A DNA stretch of 64,000 nucleotides, taken from Arachis hypogaea (taxonomy: Eukaryota > Streptophyta > Magnoliopsida > Fabales > Fabaceae). Both the position numbers and the translations under genes were made by a program. Of the stretch, positions 46,774 to 57,134 are shown piece after piece. The DNA is taken from contig NC_092046.1 in NCBI RefSeq assembly GCF_003086295.3, forward strand, positions 108,851,363 to 108,915,362. The letters run 5' to 3'. Below the pieces are notes generated by a model, which was not told the origin of the DNA, made no database searches, and worked only from the letters and a program-made list of their open reading frames with translations. Numbering within the stretch: the first letter of the stretch is position 1; each line of letters opens with the position of its first letter.

Positions 46774-47856
46774 TAAAAATCAATTAGGATAAAAAGAAGA
46801 GAATATACTATAAATTCCAAACTATCAATGAAACAGAGCTTCAATCATATGAGCGGGACTTATAGCTTTTTGCCTCTTGAATAGTTTTGGCATCTCACTT
46901 TATCCATTGAGGTTCAGAATGATTGGCATCTATAGAAACTTCAGATTTCGAATAGTGTTATTGACTCTCCTAGTTCAGGATGATGATTCTTGAACACAGC
47001 TTCTTTATGAGTCTTGGCCGTGGCCCTAAGCACTTTGTTTTCCAGTATTACCACCGGATACATAAATGCCATAGACACATAATTGGGTGAACCCTTTCAG
47101 ATTGTGACTCAGCTTTGCTAAAGTCCCCAATTAGAGGTGTCTAGGGTTCTTAAGCACACTCTTCTCTTTTTTTTTTTTTGCTTTGGACCTTGACTTTAAC
47201 CGCTCAGTCTCAAGTTTTCACTTGACACCTACACGCCACAAGCACATGGTTAGGGACAGCTTGGTTTAGCCGCTTAGACCAGGATTTTATTCCTTTAGGT
47301 CCTCCTATCCACTGATGCTCAAAGCCTTGGGATCCTTTTTATTTGCCCTTGCCTTTTGGTTTTAAGGGTTATTGGCTTTTTCTGCTTGCTTTTTCTTTTT
47401 CTTTCTATTTTTTTTTCGCCTATTTTTTTTATATTTTTTTTTCTGCAAGCTTTGTTCTTTGCTGCTTTTTCTTGCTTCAAGAATCATTTTTATGATTTTT
47501 CAGATTATCAAATAACATGTCTCCTAGTCATCATTCTTTCAAGAGCCAACATATTTAACATTCTTAAACAACAACTTCAAAAGACATATGCACTATTCAA
47601 GCATACATTCAGAAAACAAGAAGCATTGTCACCACATCAATATAATTAAGCTAAGTTCAAGGATAAATTCGAAACTCATGTACTTCTTGTTCTTTTGAAT
47701 TAAAGCATTTTTCATTTAAGAGAGGTGATAGATTCATAGGACATTCATATCTTTAAGACAAAGTTACTAACTACTAATGATCATGTAATGAAGACACAAA
47801 CATAGCTAAGCACATAACGAAAAACAGAAGAAAGAAGAACAAGGAATGAATCCACC
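46774..47856. other. 3' untranslated region of the FIDEL/Feral-like element
   Basis: About 1.1 kb between the second ORF and the PPT hairpin. It has T-rich runs near 47170 and 47400-47440 and no supported ORF. Confidence 0.6.
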
Positions 47857-49008
47857 TTAGTGATGGTGGCGTTTCCTTCTTGAGGAACCAATGATGTCCT
47901 TGAGCTCTTCTATGTCTCTTCCTTGTCTTTGTTGCTCCTCCCTCATTGCTTTTTGATCTTCTCTTATTTCATGAAGCATGATGGAGTGCTCTTGATGTTC
48001 CACCCTTAGTTGTCCCATATTGGAACTCAATTCTCCTAGGGAGGTGTTGATTTGCTCCCAATAATTTTGTAGAGGAAAGTGCATTTGAGGCATCTTCGGG
48101 ATCTCATGGTGGTGAGCTTCCTGCGCCTCTTGAGCTCCATGAATGGGCTCTCTTGCTTGCTCCATCTTTTTCTTAGTGATGGGCTTCTCTTCCTTAATAG
48201 GAATGTCTCCTTCTATGAAAGCTCCAGCTGAGTAACATAGATGGCAAATGAGGTGAGGGAAGGCTAACCTTGCCATAGTGGAGGACTTGTCAGCCACCTT
48301 GTAGAGTTCTTGAGGTATAATCTCATGAACTTCCACCTCTTCTCCAATCATGATGCTATGGATCATGATGGCCCGGTCTATAGTAACTTCAGACCGGTTG
48401 CTAGTGGGAATGATTGAGCATTGAATGAACTCCAACTATCCTCTAGCTATAGGCTTGAGGTCCAATCTTCTTAGTTGAACCGGCTTGCCTTTGGAGTCAA
48501 CCTTCCATTGAGCTCCTTCTGCACATATGTCCATAAGGACTTGGTCCAACCTTTGATCAAAGTTGACTCTCCTTGTGTAGGGGCGTGCGTTCTCTTCCAT
48601 GTATGGCAAGTTGAACGCCAACCTCACATTTTCCGGACTAAAATCTAAGTATTTCCCCCGAACCATTGTAACATAGTTCTTTGGATCCGGGTTCTTACTT
48701 TGATCATGGTTCTTGGTGATCCATGCATTGGCATAGAACTCTTGAACCATTAGGATGCCGACTTGTTGGATGGGATTTGTTAGAACTTCCCAACCTCTTC
48801 TTTGAATTTCATGTCGGATCTCCGGATACTCATTTCTTTTGAGTTTAAAAGGGACCTCAGGGATCACCTTCTTTTTGGCCACAACATCATAGAAGTGGTC
48901 TTGATGGGCTTTGGAGATGAACCTTTCCATCTCCCATGACTCGGATGTGGAAGCTTTTATCTTCCCTTTCCCTCTTCTAGAGGATTCTCTGGTCTTAGAT
49001 GCCATCAA
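47857..49008 (-). pseudogene. Downstream ORF (env position) of FIDEL/Feral-like element
   Basis: A single frame of 384 codons (final stop included) starts at the ATG at 49006-49008. It is interrupted only by a TAG at 48436-48438, where a Trp codon is plausible from context. The N-terminus is basic (MMASKTRESSRRGKGKIKAS). The middle matches the family called putative plant transposon protein (name from memory), with FYANAWITKNHDQS, RGKYLDFSPENVRLAFNLP and later AFPHLICHLCYSAGAF. The last 90 residues form a Gln/Glu-rich coiled coil and end with a basic, His-rich tail. I see no signal peptide or membrane segment, so env-like is a matter of position only. It lies after a hairpin-PPT copy and before the 3' UTR. 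Its function is unknown. Confidence 0.75.
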
Positions 49009-49040
49009 TGGTAATGGAAAAACAAAAAAGCTATGCTTTT

Positions 49041-49079
49041 ACCACACCAAACTTAGAATATTGCTCGCCCTCGAGCAAT
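49041..49079 (-). promoter_or_regulatory. Internal copy of the hairpin-PPT module
   Basis: In element sense ATTGCTCG-AGGG-CGAGCAAT (49079-49060) is an 8-bp stem with an AGGG loop. It is followed by TTCTAAGTTTGGTGTGGT. It repeats the arrangement found at the 3' LTR and lies 32 nt upstream of the start of the downstream ORF. Confidence 0.72.
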
Positions 49080-49580
49080 AAACAAAAGAATAGAAGAAGA
49101 AGAAGAAGAAATATGGAGAGGGAGAGGGAGATGTGGTTTCGGCCAAGGAGAGTGTAGAGGGGTGTGTTGTGTGAATTTGATGAAGAATGGAGGTCTTTAT
49201 ATAGGGAAGGGAGGGGGGGTTAAGGTTCGGCCATATGGGTGGGCTTGGGTGGGAAATTGGTTTTGAATTTTGAAGGTAGGTGGAGTTTATGAGGTAGGTT
49301 TATGGGGAAGAGTGGATGGATGTGAGTGGTGAAGAGGTGATGGGGAAGAGAGTCTGAGGTGATTGGTGAAGGGTTTTTGGGGAGGAGTGTTTATGGGGTT
49401 GTGTGAGAGAGAGTGGTGAGAAGAAGTGAGTGGAGGTAGGTGGGGACCCACAGATCCTGAGTTGATCCTGTGGGGTCCACAGATCCTAAGATGATCCTGT
49501 GGGGTCCACAGATCCTGAGGTGTCAAGGCATTTACATCCATGCACCCATTAGGCATGTAAAAATGCCTTTGTACCCAACT
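49080..49580. other. Inter-ORF region, first part
   Basis: The plus strand is G/A-rich (CT-rich in element sense), including gaagaagaagaagaa at 49095. It holds a threefold repeat of gatcctg(a/t)gg-type words with tggggtccacagatcc near 49445-49520. No gene is supported. Confidence 0.6.
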
Positions 49581-49758
49581 CTGGGCGTTCAGCGCCAGGT
49601 TGGTGGCCATTTTGGGCATTCAACGCCCATTTGTGTGCCATTTCTGGCGTTGAACGCCAGAACCATGCCTGTTCTGGCGTTCAGCGCCCAGAAGCTGCCC
49701 ATTTTGGGCGTTCAGCGCTAGAACCATGCTCTGTTTTGGCGCTGAACGCCAGACATAT
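49578..49758. repeat. Palindrome array, six copies with 31-bp period
   Basis: Six units each contain an imperfect palindrome of type GGCGTTNAACGCC. The marker C of GGC falls at 49586, 49617, 49648, 49678, 49709 and 49740, giving spacings of 31, 31, 30, 31 and 31. Units differ (ggcgttcagcgcc, gggcattcaacgccc, ggcgttgaacgcc, ggcgctgaacgcc) but keep most of the pairing. The period is not a multiple of three, so coding is unlikely. Confidence 0.85.
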
Positions 49759-49955
49759 GCTCCTCCAGGGTGTGATTTTTCTTCTGCTGTTTTTGATTCC
49801 GTTTTCAATTTTTATATTTATTTTGTGACTCCACATGATCATGAACCTAAGAAAACATAAAAAACAATAAAAATAAGAATTAGATAAACATTGGGTTGCC
49901 TCCCAACAAGCGCTTCTTTAATGTCAATAGCTTGACAGTGGGCTCTCATGGAGCC

Positions 49956-52283
49956 TCACAGATGTGCAGATCTTTGTTGAAACTCTCCAACACCAAACTT
50001 AGAGTTTGGATATGGGAGTTCAACACCAAACTTAGAGTTTGGTTGTGGCCTCCCAACACCAAACTTAGAGTTTGACTGTGGGGGCTCTGGTTGACTCTGC
50101 TTGGAGAGAAGCTTTTTCTGCTTCCTCTCCATAGTTGTAGAGGGAGATCCTTGAGTTTTAAACACAAGGGAGTCCTCATTCCATTGAAGAACTATTTCAC
50201 CTCTGTCAACATCAATCACAGCTCTTGCTGTGGCCAGGAAAGGTCTTCCTAGGATGATGGATTCATCCTCTTCCTTTCCAGTATCCAGGACTATGAAATC
50301 AGTGGGTATGTAAAGGCCCTCAACCTTTACTAATACATCTTCTACTTGTCCATAAGCCTGTTTTCTTGAGTTGTCTGCCATCTCTAGTGAGATTTTAGCA
50401 GCTTGCACCCCATAGATTCCCAGTTTCTCTATTACAGAGAGGGGCATGAGGTTTATTCCTGAACCAAGGTCACACAAAGCTTTAAAGATCATAGTGCCTA
50501 TGGTACATGGTATTATGAACTTTCGAGGATCCTGTCTCTTCTGAGGTAATGTCAGTTGATCCAGATCACTCAGTTCATTGATGAACAAGGGAGGTTCAAC
50601 TTCCCAAGTATCAATGCCAAATAATTTGGCATTCAGCTTCATGATTGCACCAAGAAACTTGGCAGTTTGCTCTTCAGTAACATCCTCATTCTCTTCAGAA
50701 GAGGAATACTCATCAGAACTCATGAAGGGCATAAGGAGGTTCAATGGAATCTCTATGGTCTCTAGATGAGCCTCAGGGTCCTTTGGTTCCTCAAAGGGAA
50801 GCTCCTTATTGATCACTGGACGTCCCAGGAGGTCTTCCCCCTTGGGATTCACGTCCTTTCCTCTCCTCACAGGTTCGGCCATGGTGCTTATGTCAATGGC
50901 CTTGCACTCTCCTTTTGGATTCTCTTCTGTATTACTTGGGAGAGTACTAGGAGGGATTTCAGTGATCCTTTTACTCAGCTGGCCCACTTGTGCTTCCAAG
51001 TTTCTAATGGAAGACCTTGTTTCATTCATGAAACTTACAGTGGCCTTGGACAGATCAGAGACTAAATTTGCTAAATTAGAAGTATTTTGTTCAGAGTTCT
51101 CTGTCTGTTGCTGAGTTGATGATGGAAAAGGCTTGCTATTGCTAAACCTGTTTCTTCCACCATTATTAAAGCCTTGTTGAGGCTTTTGATCATTCCATGA
51201 GAAATTTGGATGATTTCTCCATGTTGAGTTATAGGTGTTTCCATAAGGTTCACGTAAGTAATTTACCTCTGCTATTGCAGGGTTCTCAGGATCATAGGCT
51301 TCTTTTTCAGAAGATGCCTCTTGAGTACTGTTGGATGCAGCTTGCATTCCATGCAGACTCTGAGAGATCATATTGACTTGCTGAGTCAATATTTTATTCT
51401 GAGCCAATATGGCATTTAGAGTATCAACTTCAAGAACTCCCTTCTTCATAGGCGTCCCATTACTCACAGGATTCCTTTCAGAAGTGTACATGAACTGGTT
51501 ATTAGCAACCATGTCAATGAGTTCTTGAGCTTCTGCAGGCGTTTTCTTTAGGTGAATGGATCCACCTGCAGAAGTGTCCAGTGACATCTTTGATAGCTCA
51601 GATAAACCATCATAGAATATATCCAGGATGGTCCATTCTGAAAGCATGTCAGAAGGACACTTTTTGGTCAACTGTTTGTATCTTTCCCAAGCTTCATAGA
51701 GGGATTCACCTTCTTTCTGTCTGAAGGTTTGAACATCAGCTCTAAGCTTGCTCAGCTTTTGAGGAGGAAAGTACTTGGCTAAGAAAGCCGTGACCAGCTT
51801 ATCCCACGAGTTCAGGCTGTCTTTAGGTTGAGAGTCCAACCATAATCTAGCTCTGTCTCTTACAGCAAAGGGGAAAAGCATGAGCCTGTAGACTTCAGGA
51901 TCTACTCCATTAGTCTTAACAATATCACATATCTGCAAGAATTCAGTTAAGAACTGAAAAGGATCTTCAGATGGAAGTCCATGAAACTTGCAGTTCTGCT
52001 GCATCAGAGAAACTAATTGAGGTTTCAGCTCAAAGTTGTTTGCTCCAATGGCAGGAATGGAGATGCTTCTTCCATGTAAATTGGAATTAGGTGCAGTAAA
52101 GTCACCAAGCATCTTCCTTACATTATTATTATTTTCGGCTGCCATCTCCTCTTCCTGTTCGAAAATTTCTGAAAGATTATCTCTGGATTGTTGTAATTTA
52201 GCTTCTCTTAATTTTCTCTTCAGAGTCCTTTCAGGTTCTGGATCTGCTTCCACAAGAATGTTCTTATCCTTGCTCCTGCTCAT
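49956..52283 (-). CDS. Gag-protease polyprotein of FIDEL/Feral-like element
   Basis: An intact 775-residue frame starts at 52283 (MSRSKDKNILVEADPEPE). The retrotransposon gag (capsid-like) domain covers about residues 105-230 with EDPFQFLTEFLQICD, FPFAVRDRARLWLDS, AFLAKYFPPQKLSKLR and GESLYEAWERYKQL. A helical/coiled region lies near 285-315 and 405-445. A retropepsin-like domain starts at about residue 602 with ALCDLGSGINLMPLS (catalytic Asp about 605) and ESIILGRPFLA; the usual DLG(A/S)S is DLGSG here, so activity is uncertain. No CCHC knuckle is seen. The C-terminus has three PNSKFGV repeats encoded by copies of the PPT-like motif. It would make particles and possibly process them; RT must come from elsewhere. 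Confidence 0.9.
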   Translation of the reverse strand: MSRSKDKNILVEADPEPERTLKRKLREAKLQQSRDNLSEIFEQEEEMAAENNNNVRKMLGDFTAPNSNLHGRSISIPAIGANNFELKPQLVSLMQQNCKFHGLPSEDPFQFLTEFLQICDIVKTNGVDPEVYRLMLFPFAVRDRARLWLDSQPKDSLNSWDKLVTAFLAKYFPPQKLSKLRADVQTFRQKEGESLYEAWERYKQLTKKCPSDMLSEWTILDIFYDGLSELSKMSLDTSAGGSIHLKKTPAEAQELIDMVANNQFMYTSERNPVSNGTPMKKGVLEVDTLNAILAQNKILTQQVNMISQSLHGMQAASNSTQEASSEKEAYDPENPAIAEVNYLREPYGNTYNSTWRNHPNFSWNDQKPQQGFNNGGRNRFSNSKPFPSSTQQQTENSEQNTSNLANLVSDLSKATVSFMNETRSSIRNLEAQVGQLSKRITEIPPSTLPSNTEENPKGECKAIDISTMAEPVRRGKDVNPKGEDLLGRPVINKELPFEEPKDPEAHLETIEIPLNLLMPFMSSDEYSSSEENEDVTEEQTAKFLGAIMKLNAKLFGIDTWEVEPPLFINELSDLDQLTLPQKRQDPRKFIIPCTIGTMIFKALCDLGSGINLMPLSVIEKLGIYGVQAAKISLEMADNSRKQAYGQVEDVLVKVEGLYIPTDFIVLDTGKEEDESIILGRPFLATARAVIDVDRGEIVLQWNEDSLVFKTQGSPSTTMERKQKKLLSKQSQPEPPQSNSKFGVGRPQPNSKFGVELPYPNSKFGVGEFQQRSAHL
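49988..50066 (-). repeat. Three copies of a PPT-like motif inside the gag-protease ORF
   Basis: CAACACCAAACTT (plus) occurs at 49988-50000, 50021-50033 and 50054-50066, each followed by agagtttg. This makes a small palindrome CAAACT-cta/tag-AGTTTG and encodes PNSKFGV in the protein. The same word borders the 3' LTR (46736). Confidence 0.85.
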
Positions 52284-54190
52284 ATGACAAAGAAGAAGGC
52301 ACAGAAAAATAATGATAATAATAGAGATCCTTTATACCACAGTATAGGGATCCCTTTGTGAGTAGAAGAAGAGGGGGAGACAAAGAATGTAATATAATGG
52401 AAGAAACACAACTGTGAGGAGGCTAGAGATGTGAGATGAGATGTTAGGATATGAATGAATAAATAGAGTAAGATGGGGGAGGGAAAATTTTCGAAAATTA
52501 TTTTGAAAAAGAGTTAGTGATTTTTGAAAATAGTTTTTGAAAAATGTTTAGTATTTTTTTTTCGAAATTTTTTTGAAATAAAAAATAAAAATAAAAATAA
52601 TTAGTTAATTAAAAAGAAATTTTTGAAAAAGGGGGAGATATTTTCGAAAATTAGAAAGAGAGAATTAGTTAGGTGGTTTTGAAAAAGTTAAGAAACAAAC
52701 AAAAAGTTAGTTAGTTAGTTGAAACAAATTTTGAAAACCAATTTTGAAAAGATAAGAAGTTAGGAAGTTAGAGAAGATATTTTGAAATCATATTTTTGAA
52801 AAAGATAAGAAGATATTTTTGAAAAGATATGATTGAAATTAGTTTTGAAAAAGATTTGATTTTTAAAATCACAATTAATGACTTGATTCATAAGAAATCA
52901 CAAGATATGATTCTAGAACTTAAAGTTTGAATCTTTCTTAACAAGCAAGTAACAAACTTCAAATTTTTGAATCAAAACATTAATTGATTATGTTATTTTC
53001 GAAAATTTGGTCTAAAAATAAGAAAAAGATTTTTGAAAAATATTTTTGGAATTTTCGAAAATAACTAAGAATTTTGAAAAAGATTTGATTTTTGAAAAAG
53101 ATTTTGAAAAAGATAAGATTTTCAAATTGAAAATTTGATTTGACTCATAAGAAACAACTTGATTTTAAAAATTTTTGAAAAAGTCAACCCAAATTTTCGA
53201 ATTTGATGAGAGAAAAGAGGAAGATATTTTTTTGATTTTTTGAATTTTTATGAAAAACATGAAAATTATGCAATGCATGAAATTTTTTAGATCAAAACAA
53301 TGAATGCATGTAAGAATGCTATGAATGTCAAGATGAACACCAAGAACACTGTGAATGTCAAGATGAACATCATAGACACAATTTTGAAAAATTTTTAATG
53401 CAAAGAAAACATGCAAGACACCAAACTTAGAATTCTTTAATGCTTAGGCACTAAGAATTCAAAAATGCATATGATAAACATGAAAAGACACAAAACAAAA
53501 AATCATCAAGATCAAACAAGAAGACTTACCAAGAACAACTTGAAGATCATGAAGAACACTATGAATGCATGAAATTTTCGAAAAATGTAAGATGCATATG
53601 CAATTGACACCAAACTTATAACATGACTCAAGACTCAAACAAGAAACACAAAATATTTTTTTGATTTTTATGATTTTCTAATTTTTTTTTTGGATTTTTT
53701 TCGAAAATTAATTGAAAGAGAAAAATAAGGATTCCAAAATTTTTAATATGAATTCCAGGAATCTTGCATTCTTAGTCTAAAGCTTCAGTCCAGGAATTAG
53801 ACATGGCTCACTAGCCAGCCAAGCTTTCAAAGAAAGCTCCAGTCCAAAACACTAGACATGGCCAATGGCCAGCCAAGCTTCAGCATTTAACACCAGAGTA
53901 TATTGCTCTTGATAACAAATTGCTGCTCATCATTTATCAAGTATGTAACTTACCTCTGATGGTTTGGAAGCCTCAGTCCAAAAGAATTTAGACATGGCTT
54001 TACAGCCAGCCAGGCTTCACATGCTTCATGAAACACTAGAATTCATTCTTAAAAATCTTGAATAAAAAAATTTTTTTTTTTTGAAAACAGATGAGAGATT
54101 TTTGAAATTTTTTTTTTGAAAATAAAATAAAAAGAAAAGTACCTAATCTGAGAAACAAGATGAACCGTCAGTTGTCCAAACTCAAACAAT
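52284..54190 (-). other. Long 5' leader of FIDEL/Feral-like element
   Basis: About 1.9 kb between PBS and Gag. 52490-53240 is low complexity, built on ttttgaaaaagat(tt). 53416 and 53606 carry acaccaaactta words like the PPT. 53780-54017 contains three reiterated hairpins. No ORF longer than chance is supported. Confidence 0.75.
53780..54017. repeat. Three reiterated hairpin units in the leader
   Basis: Units at 53780-53826, 53834-53880 and 53968-54017 share the order aagc(t/c)(t/c)cagtcca, tagacatggc and gccagcca(a/g)gctt. Each has a small hairpin, TGGCT-cact-AGCCA, TGGCC-aa-TGGCC (self-complementary) or TGGCT-ttac-AGCCA, enclosed by aagct/agctt arms. Confidence 0.8.
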
Positions 54191-54207
54191 CCCCGGCAAC
54201 GGCGCCA
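54191..54207 (-). other. Primer-binding site (tRNA-Asp type)
   Basis: The minus strand reads TGGCGCCGTTGCCGGGG, six bases from the 5' LTR end. It is a perfect match to the site at 1877-1893. Confidence 0.93.
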
Positions 54208-54213
54208 AAAACT

Positions 54214-55948
54214 TGGTGCACGAAATTGTGATGTCCAGGCTCGAACCATTCCTGGCACGTGAGCAACTTGGTACGCGTAATAGTGATTACACATTCATAA
54301 TTTGTCACAACTTCGATACAACTGACCAGCAAGTGCACTGGGTCGTCCAAGTAATACCTTACGTGAGTAAGGGTCGAATCCCACGGAGCTTGTTGGTATG
54401 AAGCAAGCTATGGTCACCTTGTAAATCTCAGTCAGGCGGATATAAAATAATTATGGAGTTTTCGAATAATAATTAATAGAATAGGGATAGGAATACTTAT
54501 GTAAATCATTGGTAGGAATTTCAGATAAGCGAATGGAGATGCTTTTCGTTCCTCTGAACCTCTGCTTTCCTGCTATCTTCATCCAATCCGTCTTACTCCT
54601 TTCCATGGCTGGCTTTATGTGATACATCACCACTGTCAATGGCTACTTTCGGTCATCTCACGGGAAAATGATCCAATGCCCTGTCACGGCACGGCTAATC
54701 GTCTGGAGGCATCACCCTTGTCAATGGCTTCATCTTATCCTCTCAGTGAATAATATGCTCACGCACCCTGTCACTGCACGGCTATTCATCTGTCGGTTCT
54801 CGATCATGCCGGAATAGGATTTACTATCCTTTTGCGTCTGTCACTAACGCCCTGCAATCGCGAGTTCGGAGCTCGTCACAGTCATTCAATCATTGAATCC
54901 TACTCGGAATACCACAGACAAGGTTTAGACCTTCCGGATTCTCTTGAATGACGCCATCATTCTAGCTTGCGCGACGAAGATTCTGGTTAAGAGATCTAAG
55001 AGATATTCATTCTAGCTTATTTCATGTAGAACGGAAGTGTTTGTCAGGCACGTGTTCATAAGGGAGAAGGATGATGAGCGTCACACATAATCATCACCTT
55101 CATCACGTTCTTGGGTGCGAATGGATATCTTAGAAGAGAAATAAGAAGAATTGAATAGAAAACAGTAGTACTTTGCATTAATCTTTGAGGAACAGCAGAG
55201 CTCCACACCTTAATCTATGGAGTGTAGAAACTTTACCATTAAAAATACATAAGTGAAAGGTCCAGGCATGGCCGTGTGGCCAGCCCCCATGGTCTAAGAA
55301 CAATGCGTTCAAAGATACCTAATACAATAGTAAAAGGTCCTATTTATAATAAACTAGCTACTAGGGTTTACATGAGTAAGTAATTGATGCATAAATCCAC
55401 TTCCTGGGCCCACTTGGTGTGTGTTTGGGCTGAGCCTGAGTGTTGCACGTGTAGAGGTTCTTCTTGGAGTTGAACGCCAGTATTTGTGCCAGTTTGGGCG
55501 TTCAGCTCTGGTTTTGGCTCCTTTTCTGGCGCTGGACGCCAGATTTGGGTAGAAAGCTGGCGTTGAACGCCAGTTTACGTCGTCTATTCTTGGCCAAAGT
55601 ATAAACTATCATACATTGCTGGAAAGCCCTAGATGTCTACTTTCCAACGCAATTAGAAGCGCGCCATTTCGAGTTCTGTAGCTCAAGAAAATCCACTTTG
55701 AGTGCAGGGAAGTCAGAATCCAACAGCATCAGCAGTCCTTCTTCCACCTCTGAATCAGATTTTTGCTCAAGTCCCTCAATTTCAGCCAGAAAATACCTGA
55801 AATCACAGAAAAACACACAAACTCATAGTAAAGTCCAGAAATGTGAATTTAACATAAAAACTAATGAAAACATCCCTAAAAGTAACTAGATTCTACTAAA
55901 AACATACTAAAAACAATGTCAAAAAGCGTATAAATTATCCGCTCATCA
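54214..55948 (-). repeat. 5' LTR of FIDEL/Feral-like element (1,735 bp)
   Basis: It runs from TGGTGCACG to GCTCATCA and is collinear with 45002-46735. Differences are scattered and mostly substitutions (for example attgctcatcg-type blocks unchanged, gtcacggc versus gtcactgc). Confidence 0.95.
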
Positions 55949-55953
55949 CCTAG

Positions 55954-56389
55954 CTTCGGGGAAGCTATAGAAAATTATATATTTTTGCGAATCCCCAGAC
56001 GTTAGCTTTCCAACGCAACTGGAACCGTGTCATTTGGATCTTTGTAGCTCAAGTTATGGTTGATTTTGTACCAAGAGGTCAGGCTGGACAGCTTTAGCAG
56101 TTCCTTCAGTTTCTTGTATTTCTTCCACTTTTGCATGGTTCCTTTCCATCCTCTAAGCCATTCCTGTCCTGTAATCCCTGAAATCACTTAACGCACATAT
56201 CACGACATCGAATAGTAATAAGAGAGGATTAAACATAGCAAAATTAGGGCCAAAGAAGCATGTTTTCAATCATAGCACAAAATCAGGAAGGAAAACGTAA
56301 AACATGCGAATTGTATGAATAAGTGTGAGAATAATGGATAAAATCCACTAGATTAAGCACATGATAAACACTAAAAATGGGGTTTATCA
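55954..56389 (-). repeat. 3' LTR (second piece) of the Athila-like element
   Basis: It resumes exactly after the second cctag with cttcgggg and ends GGGGTTTATCA. Joined with 43879-45001 it gives about 1,559 bp, against 1,547 bp for the other LTR. Confidence 0.9.
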
Positions 56390-56428
56390 ACCTCCCCACA
56401 CTTAAACATTAGCATGTCCTCATGCTAA
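56390..56428 (-). promoter_or_regulatory. Polypurine tract with upstream 20-nt hairpin
   Basis: In element sense TTAGCATG-AGGA-CATGCTAA (56428-56409) forms an 8-bp stem with an AGGA loop. Nineteen nt follow, ending in the PPT TTTAAGTGTGGGGAGGT, directly at the LTR. Confidence 0.82.
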
Positions 56429-57064
56429 GTTCAAGAGAAGCTATAAAGGAGTGAAGAGGAATGGTAGAATGTATGAAATGCAACTATCTATGTGAATACA
56501 ACTATATGAAAAATGTTTCTACCTACTTGGTTAAAAGTAAACAAATCTTTTAAGAACAAATATGAACTGGATTTCACTAATTCAAATCACAAAATAAGGT
56601 ACAAGTAAACTTGCAGAAGAAAATAGCTTATGAAAGCCGGGAACAAAGAATCGAGCATCGAACCCTCACCGGAAGTGTATACACTCTAACCACTCAAGTG
56701 TTTAAGGTTCGACTCTTTCAATTCTCTACTAATCTTGCTTTCTAAGGCTTGCTTTTCTTCTACCAATCAACAAAAATTTAATGCACAGATACACATATCA
56801 AGAGGTCTTTTAAGGGTTGTAATGGGGTTAGGGTCAAGGTAGGATTGTATTTGCCCAAGTGGACTAAAATCTGAATCCTTAATTAACTTAAAATTTCCAC
56901 CTAACTTAAGACAATCCATGTAATCATAATACCACATCTAACTATCCATTAACCATGTTTTCCACATATTCATGCATCCTAATTTCGAATACAGTACATA
57001 TGCATTGCTTTCACCATTTACTTTGGGGCATTTTGTCCCCTTTTTGTTATTTGCTCTTTTTCTT

Positions 57065-57134
<70 letters not shown>

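Larger units (their letters stand above)
45002..55948 (-). mobile_element. FIDEL/Feral-like Athila-lineage retrotransposon, non-autonomous (10,947 bp)
   Basis: Two LTRs of about 1,735 bp, a perfect TSD cctag (44997-45001 and 55949-55953), a PBS, a 1.9 kb leader, a long Gag-protease ORF, a palindrome array, a hairpin-PPT copy, a second ORF and the final hairpin-PPT. RT, RNase H and integrase are missing altogether, not just broken: only about 0.95 kb separates the two ORFs. I count about 22 LTR differences by eye. The name FIDEL/Feral is from memory of LTR ends (minus start TGATGAGCGGATAATTTATA) and length, and was not checked. Confidence 0.9.

Noticed and set aside
47857..49008. Retroviral-type envelope gene
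   Set aside because: No signal peptide, transmembrane segment or cleavage motif is visible; only its position resembles env.
49578..49758. CRISPR-like array (31-bp period)
   Set aside because: Repeats are contiguous variants without unique spacers, in a plant retroelement; there are no cas genes.
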